From Acanthochromis polyacanthus (Eukaryota > Chordata > Actinopteri > Pomacentridae): 64,000 nucleotides of DNA. Position 1 is the first letter of the stretch, and each line of letters opens with the position of its first letter. The notes under the pieces were generated by a model. That model saw nothing but the letters and a program-made list of their open reading frames with translations, did not search any database and was not told the DNA's origin. Positions 58,134 through 64,000 of this stretch are shown here, piece by piece. A program made the translations under genes and the position numbers. The DNA lies in NCBI RefSeq assembly GCF_021347895.1, contig NC_067127.1, forward strand, positions 20,494,984-20,558,983. The letters are read 5' to 3'.

Positions 58134-60945
58134 GTAAGGCATAAACTATCTTTCTTTTTTCTTTATTTATTACTTACCCTAATGTCAGACTATGTCAACT
58201 GCACTTTGTGGTATAACCCTAAATTTTGCAGTACTGGACACCCTGTGATGTGGAAGGTACTGTTTGAGTCTTATTTTTCTGTGAGGGCATATTTCCTTCG
58301 AATGCGACCGTCCTTGATTTATGTTAAGTAAATAGATGACAATGGTCTCAGTATTTACAGTCACTTGTGAAAGTGCATCCAGATCTTCACTAATCGGTCA
58401 GTCTCTGACTGTGGATTACGAGTGCAGTCGTTATCAGTTTGGACCATAGATATCCATCACAAGACTCCTACGCATACTGTCTCTCCATCTCCAACCTCAA
58501 CACTCTCACACCTGCTGGTCAGTAGCCTCTCACAAGCTTGCACCTCCGCCTACTATGGGAGAGAGAGGGAGAGAAAGGGAGGGAGAGGGAGAGAGAAAGA
58601 GACATTAAGGAAGACAGAAAGAGAACAGAAAAAGGGATGGACTACAGGCTGACCATGCACAGCAACATTCTTCCATCTTCACCTTCGCAACCCAGCAAAA
58701 AGAAAAAGAGAGGGAGAAAAGGAGATGGATCTCATTCCTGCTGACCACCATGCAGCTGCTGCTTCAACATGCCCAGGAAGCCTCAGCCCCACCTCTCTCT
58801 GCAGGACTCCAGTAGCACTTCCTTCTATTTATCTACGCCATCCTGTGTTTTTATCTCTTCTGTCTGCAGAAGTAATCTTGCATGGCCTGATCGTTTCCAC
58901 AGCCTCTAAATTTAACTGCAATGCTTCTTTGATGAAAATCACGCAAGTCCTAGTGAAGATTAAAAACACTGTATAACCTAGATTCATTTTTTCTTCATTT
59001 TTACTGCAAAATCTGATTAAGAAACGTTAATGGGTAAAAGCTCAACATTGTGCATAGGTCAAAAATTCTGGCTGTATTAATCTACAGTTTAAATGTCAAA
59101 ATTGTGTTCTCTGTCATTTTACACTTTCTGAGTTAGGGCTGTCACAGTATCTGATTTTTATTACACCTTTACATGCCAGACAATACCACAGCAAAAACCA
59201 TAACTCACACCAACATGCTATAACATATTACATATTCCTACTAGAAAGTCATGAAATGACTAAATAAAATGAGTGTGAAACATTTTACTGAGCATTTCAT
59301 TGTGAAATTCAAAATTACATACCAGTCTGTGTAAAATGCAGGACAACGTGCAGAAATTCGCAGCATGGAGACACATACAGTTAATAGACAGATGAAAGCT
59401 AAACGACATAGTAGCTTTCTTTGTACATTTACTTGGAAAACAGAATGTGAGGCATTGTGTGTAGACATACGTCAACCTCCTTCCACAGTATATCTGTATT
59501 TGCTTGTCTGTGTGTATAGCAACCCAGTTCATTACAAAAAAGTCTCACTTTGTTCTTCAGTAAAAATACAAGTGTTAATGTTAAGACAGAGCCCACGTTT
59601 ATGTTCCAGCACTTCAGACATAAAACATGTAACCGTCAGTTAAACAATAGAAGACAACAAGAGCGTCAACCAGTTATTAAAATTACATGAATAATGTTTC
59701 ATCTTACTCCATTAAAGAGGTCTGACCTGACTTTTTAACACACCCACTGTTTGATCATCTTGATATTGAATAGGAAGCTACTCAGCTAAACTAATGGAAT
59801 ATGAATTATTTTAAGGCAGTAGTGCTTCCTTTGACCATGACATAACACATTCAAGTAAATTTGAAAAGTATTGTTTCACTGTTTGTAAAACCTTTATACT
59901 GTGACAGTCCTAATCTGAAATCTCCGGTGACAGTAGCTGTATATTCAGACTCATGCATGAATGTGCCTTTTATATTTTGTTCATGTTATTAATACATTTT
60001 TTGTTTGTTTTTTCTTTCAAATGATTAATTGAAATGTATCAGTGACTCTTAAAAAGAGCGGGACAATGGTTGTTTTGTAATACATCTTGAGAAATAACAG
60101 TTTGTGTAAACTATGCACAGTCCAGTGTACAGCAAACTACAACAAATGCTGTATTGTTTGTACTGTATGTCCTGTGTAGGTTAGAATTCCTTCTGAATAG
60201 TCTTGAACTGTTTCATGTGATTGATGTTGGGGCCAGTTCATTCTTAATTCAGTCTATTCAAGAAATGAGAATAAGCCGACTACATAAATGAAAATATGAA
60301 AAAGCTTCTTTGCCATATTATTTAAAATTGGTGTTAAACAACAAAACCCATGTTTGCTGATCCAAAGCTCGATATCTATGACAAGTACTACTCAGATCAC
60401 CATGAAGTTTTCTGTGGATAGTCACTATCCATAGAGCAGCATATACTACACTTCTTTTTCAGATGTTCATTTCACTGTATCACCACAGGAAATGTTTTCT
60501 TAGCATTATCCCCAGAAGCCTTGATATCATTAGTCTAGCCAGTATTGACTGACAGTCATGATGCTTGCATCAAAATGGAGCCATGTTCCTTCCCTATAAC
60601 AGGGGTTGACGTGGTGCCCTTCTCCTTTCAATTTCCTCTCCTTGCTTTACACATAAAGCTTTTTCGCCTGACTACCAGCACTAGTTCCCAGCTTACCAGT
60701 CCAATAGAGAAAGCTAACACCTTTGTCACTGGATGCTAGCATGGCTTATGCTTGTCAGTCGCTGCTGACTCTTCACAGTCAGGTGCCACCATGCACCTTG
60801 CACAGCAATTAGTTGCCCAAGCTAACTGCCCATGCTACACACGGTACAACAAGCCCAGTAGCACAAGCACTAGTCACCACATTAGCTAGGTCACCGTAGC
60901 CCAACCCAGAATTAATAGCATTAGCTATATTACCTGACTGAACTA
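58134..60945 (+). other. hnrnpll: hnrnpll intron 7, proximal part
   Basis: No further hnrnpll exon found. A purine-only GA-rich tract at ~58556-58640 lies in a GC-richer island (58480-58830). The rest is AT-rich and unrecognised. The intron runs past 64000. Confidence 0.6.
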
Positions 60946-63480
60946 GGTGTGCCAGGCTAATTTTGAAATGGCAGACAGCAAACTGCAACCCAGAATGTGT
61001 CCTTGTGGTTGCAAAATTTCAGGATCGTACACATGGGTGTGTGCGATGTGCCTGGGGCTGCAAAACACCCAGCCACCACTATCCACACCGTGTTCATGTG
61101 AACACTGTGCCTGCTTTACCTCAAAGAGTCTCCACCACAGACTAGCATGTCAGGCTAGTTTGTCGAACAAAGATCTGATGATGGCTACCCCAATGGTGTC
61201 CAGATGGGACGATGAGATTAATGCTATTCTGTTGCTGATAGAGAACAACAAGGCCAGCTGCAAAGCTGTCTTATCACACTCTCTTGAAGCTGACAAGGAG
61301 CTCCCCACTGATTCCTCCGAAAGAATGTTAGAACATCACTTCTTGAGTGAGGAAGACAACGCCACTTTTGCAGTCTCTAGTCAAATCTCTGCAACAGAGA
61401 TACACGGGACTGAGGGAGAAAATGGCAGCAAACTCTCCCTCGATGTTGTCAGTTCCATGGATCATGGGGACAGAGGAAACCTCCACCTCACGCTATTAGG
61501 GCAAAAGGCTTTGTTGTCCAGCAAAGAACTAGATGGTTGAATCTGTTGGGGCTCACAGACAGAGAAAATAGGGACATCATGGAGGAGAGTATGGACTCTG
61601 CTGTCCTCTTTGGCTCTTCTGTTGCCACCATGCAATGACACTGTGAAGAGAAAAAGAAGGAGGGAGCGGGCCTCCAGCTGTGCCTTCCCAGAAAGACACA
61701 GCGGGAGTTGTCCGTCCACATTCGTGCAGGTCGTGGGTCTAGCTCCTGCAAAGACAACCCCAGGCCAGCTGGCATCACAAAACCACAGAGCCAGTGGCCC
61801 CAGAAAAACCTCCCACCTGCTACTGCTCAGAGTGGGGCATCAGCCCCACCTACAGCCAAGCAGTCAGACAGCAAGAAGAAGCGGACTTCCAAGCTCCATG
61901 CTCACTTCCAGAGCCCAGTTGGAGCGACAAGTTTGGCTCAAGTTGGATCCTGCACAGATTCTATTAAAGAGACAAGAGACAGTGATCAATTCAGTCAGGA
62001 GTGTCACAGTCTCTCAAGCACATATATTCCATTCTGGTGCATCAATGCATGTTGCCGAGGGCACAGGAAATATGTGTGGGGAAAAAAGAAAAATTATGTT
62101 GACAAACATCCACATACACCACTGGAGGCCATTGTCTTGGGGGTGTCAGGCTAAACAAACGCTGTGCAATCGCAGGCTGCTTGTGCATGCACAAAAAGCC
62201 CTGGTTACAAAACCAGACTTCACCACAAAAAGCCGCCAATGCACTTCTCTTGGTGACAACAGTCTCAGCTTTAAGCCCTCTCTCAGTGCAAATAGAGAGC
62301 TGGAGAAGTTTAGCTTTGCCAGAGTGGGTAATGAGGACATTAGAGAGAGGCCATCGCTTAAAAACTGGAATCACGCCTCCCAAATGCCACAAAATAATCT
62401 TTTCCCTCACCAGACAGAGAATCAGCAAGGAATCTGCAGGAGGAAATTTCCTCTCTGTTGTCTAAATACATAATAAGGGAGATCCCTTCAGAAAGAGCCA
62501 GTGACAGACTGTGACGTTCACGCACTGTCAATACATGCAAAATGCAGTCAGTTTACACAGGGTTTTGTTAAGGTCATACTTAAACTAAACCCTGCCTCTG
62601 CTCCCAAAAATCCATCATTGGTGTTTTTTCCTTTAGAGCTGGGGCATATAATCCACCTCTGTTTTCCTCCCCTTAACATGAGTGCATGCATGCTCTCTGT
62701 CAAGTGAGAGCCTTGCACTTGACAGAACAAAATTGAAAAAATTTAAAGAACAAAATCTTGGAGGAGGTCTGATCATCTCTTTATTTCACGGAATAAACTC
62801 CTGGTGTGTTAGCCCGTTAGTAAGCAAAGCCTATCCCTTTGGATAGTGGAGACGATTAAGATGGCCTACAGCAGCAACGGACTGAAACCTCTTGCAGGAT
62901 CCTGCGACAATTTGACCAAAGGTGTGGCAACCTCCTGTCACCTATTTAAAAGGGTGACAATAGAAGAAATGTATACAGCAGCAAGTTGGGCTTCACCTAT
63001 GACCTTTGCAATGTTCACTGCTCATACTGTCTGAAGTGTGGGCCTGAGTGGAACCTCCTAAATTAACAGTCATTGAGATGAGCTTATCTGGCAATGAGGG
63101 CGTTTGTGTAGCCCCATAGTGAGACACTGAAATAAATGTTTGAAAGAGACCCTGAGGTTACTCATCTCTTAACCCCAGCTGTCTGATAACATGAATGAGG
63201 TGTTTGTCCAGATCATCCTCCTTGTGTAAAGCGAGCAAGAGGTGAGCTTAGCTTGAATGTTGGGTGACACCATGTCAATCCCTTTTATATGGAGGGGCTG
63301 TGGCTCCACCTTGAAGCTAGCTGCTAGCTGGTACTGACCGGAGTAATGATAAAAAGGCTTCCAGGGATAATGCTGAGAGAGCATTCCCTCCATAGAGAGA
63401 CATGTCACCCATGTTATCAGGCAACTGGGGAAACGGGATAAGTTACCTCAGGTTTTGTCTAGACCCTGATTTTCCCCTAA
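60946..63480 (+). pseudogene. DIRS-like (tyrosine-recombinase) retroelement relic
   Basis: A 197-codon frame (60947-61540) starts with a Cys-rich motif CPCGCKISG, then CAMCLGLQN and CEHCACFTSKSL, matching the N-terminus of gag-like proteins of fish DIRS elements, followed by an acidic stretch. A basic/proline-rich continuation runs ~61560-62150 in other frames. Early RT-like NLQEEISSLLSKYIIREIPS (~62430-62490). Then, after an internal loss of most RT/RNase H, a recombinase C-terminus at 62846-63034: KGVATSCHLFKRVTIEEMYT then AASWASPMTFAMF. The catalytic HxxR (usually HSTRG) reads NLTKG, and the Tyr before the C-end is Thr, so it is dead. The terminal region with GTGAGACACTGAAATAAATG and AACCCCAGCTGTCTGATAAC follows to ~63480. 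Confidence 0.75.
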
Positions 63481-64000
63481 ATACCATCTACATGCCAGAT
63501 CTTTCTATTGTACACAATTCATGTTTGGATTCAGTGAGCAGATATCAATAAATCTGTGGCCATGTTTGTGTTTAAAGCTATAAAATCTTTTAATTTCAAT
63601 GACCACAAGACGTTTTCTGCAGTGCCACTCTGGACCAATATTACCTAATCAAGCATTGGCTATTTTGGGGTGTACAGCACAATGAACATAGAAGAGTTAA
63701 AAAACAAAAAGATTATTGAAATAATTGTTTACTAGTGAACTGGTCCCAACTCTGTTAATGAATAAGTGTTAACAAGAATAAATGCATATCTTCAGTGATT
63801 CATGTTTTCATGGAGGTACATTGCAATGGCCCAGACAGAGACAAGTCAAAATGAGAATTGTCTTGGGCAGCATTGTAACAGATTTAATGGACGGAAAGGA
63901 GAGATGGGGATCCAATGCAGCAGTCATTTAAACTTTTATTCACCACATATCTGATATTTTATATATCTTCTTCTAATGAGACAGTCTGAGATATTTATCT
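63481..64000. other. Window end, intronic
   Basis: AT-rich, no exon or element recognised. Confidence 0.5.

Noticed and set aside
58422..58976. Possible hnrnpll exon 8 in the GC-richer island
   Set aside because: No frame matches the RDRGKGRQRQ linker or RRM3, and no paired splice sites were found.

Overview
The window is vertebrate nuclear DNA, almost certainly from a ray-finned (teleost) fish. The genes are split into short exons with consensus GT/AG splice sites. The introns and spacers are AT-rich and crowded with repeat types typical of fish: Tc1-like transposons and their MITEs, several hAT-type elements, tRNA-derived SINEs, non-LTR retrotransposons of two kinds and a DIRS-like tyrosine-recombinase retroelement. 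The species cannot be told from the sequence alone.

Layout, all three genes on the + strand. (1) 349-8715: the last ten coding exons of a RAP1GDS1/SmgGDS-like armadillo-repeat gene; the 5' exons lie before the window. The ten exons join in frame to 437 codons plus stop, the length expected for residue ~170 to the end of a 607-residue SmgGDS, but the match to vertebrate RAP1GDS1 looks too weak for the strict orthologue, so it is probably a paralogue. (2) 13820/13841-23014: galm, complete in eight coding exons (346 or 353 codons), with the two His and one Glu expected at the aldose 1-epimerase active site. (3) 29307-58133 and beyond: hnrnpll, exons 1-7, encoding the acidic N-terminus, RRM1 and RRM2 and running into the linker; the remaining exons are past position 64000. 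Its first intron is 16 kb, and a CpG-rich promoter with CCAAT and GC boxes precedes exon 1.

Between and inside the genes most recognisable sequence is mobile-element debris, much of it nested. The clearest nests are: a hAT-like element (52438-54823) in hnrnpll intron 5 that holds a dispersed repeat, which in turn holds a 728-bp MITE; a Tc1 relic (32090-34444) split by a 1070-bp element with 5-bp target duplications; a hAT with perfect 8-bp duplications (36804-38205) carrying an inner element with 9-bp duplications; a SINE split by a 644-bp insertion; and a LINE endonuclease split by a 592-bp inverted-repeat element. A DIRS-like relic with gag-like, early reverse-transcriptase and recombinase pieces fills 60.9-63.5 kb.

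The three genes have unrelated jobs (small-GTPase chaperone/GEF, galactose metabolism, splicing regulation), so there is no operon-like logic. galm next to hnrnpll is a known vertebrate neighbourhood; the SmgGDS-like gene beside them is the less expected part. I see no rRNA gene, no intact tRNA gene, no CRISPR array and no microbial system.
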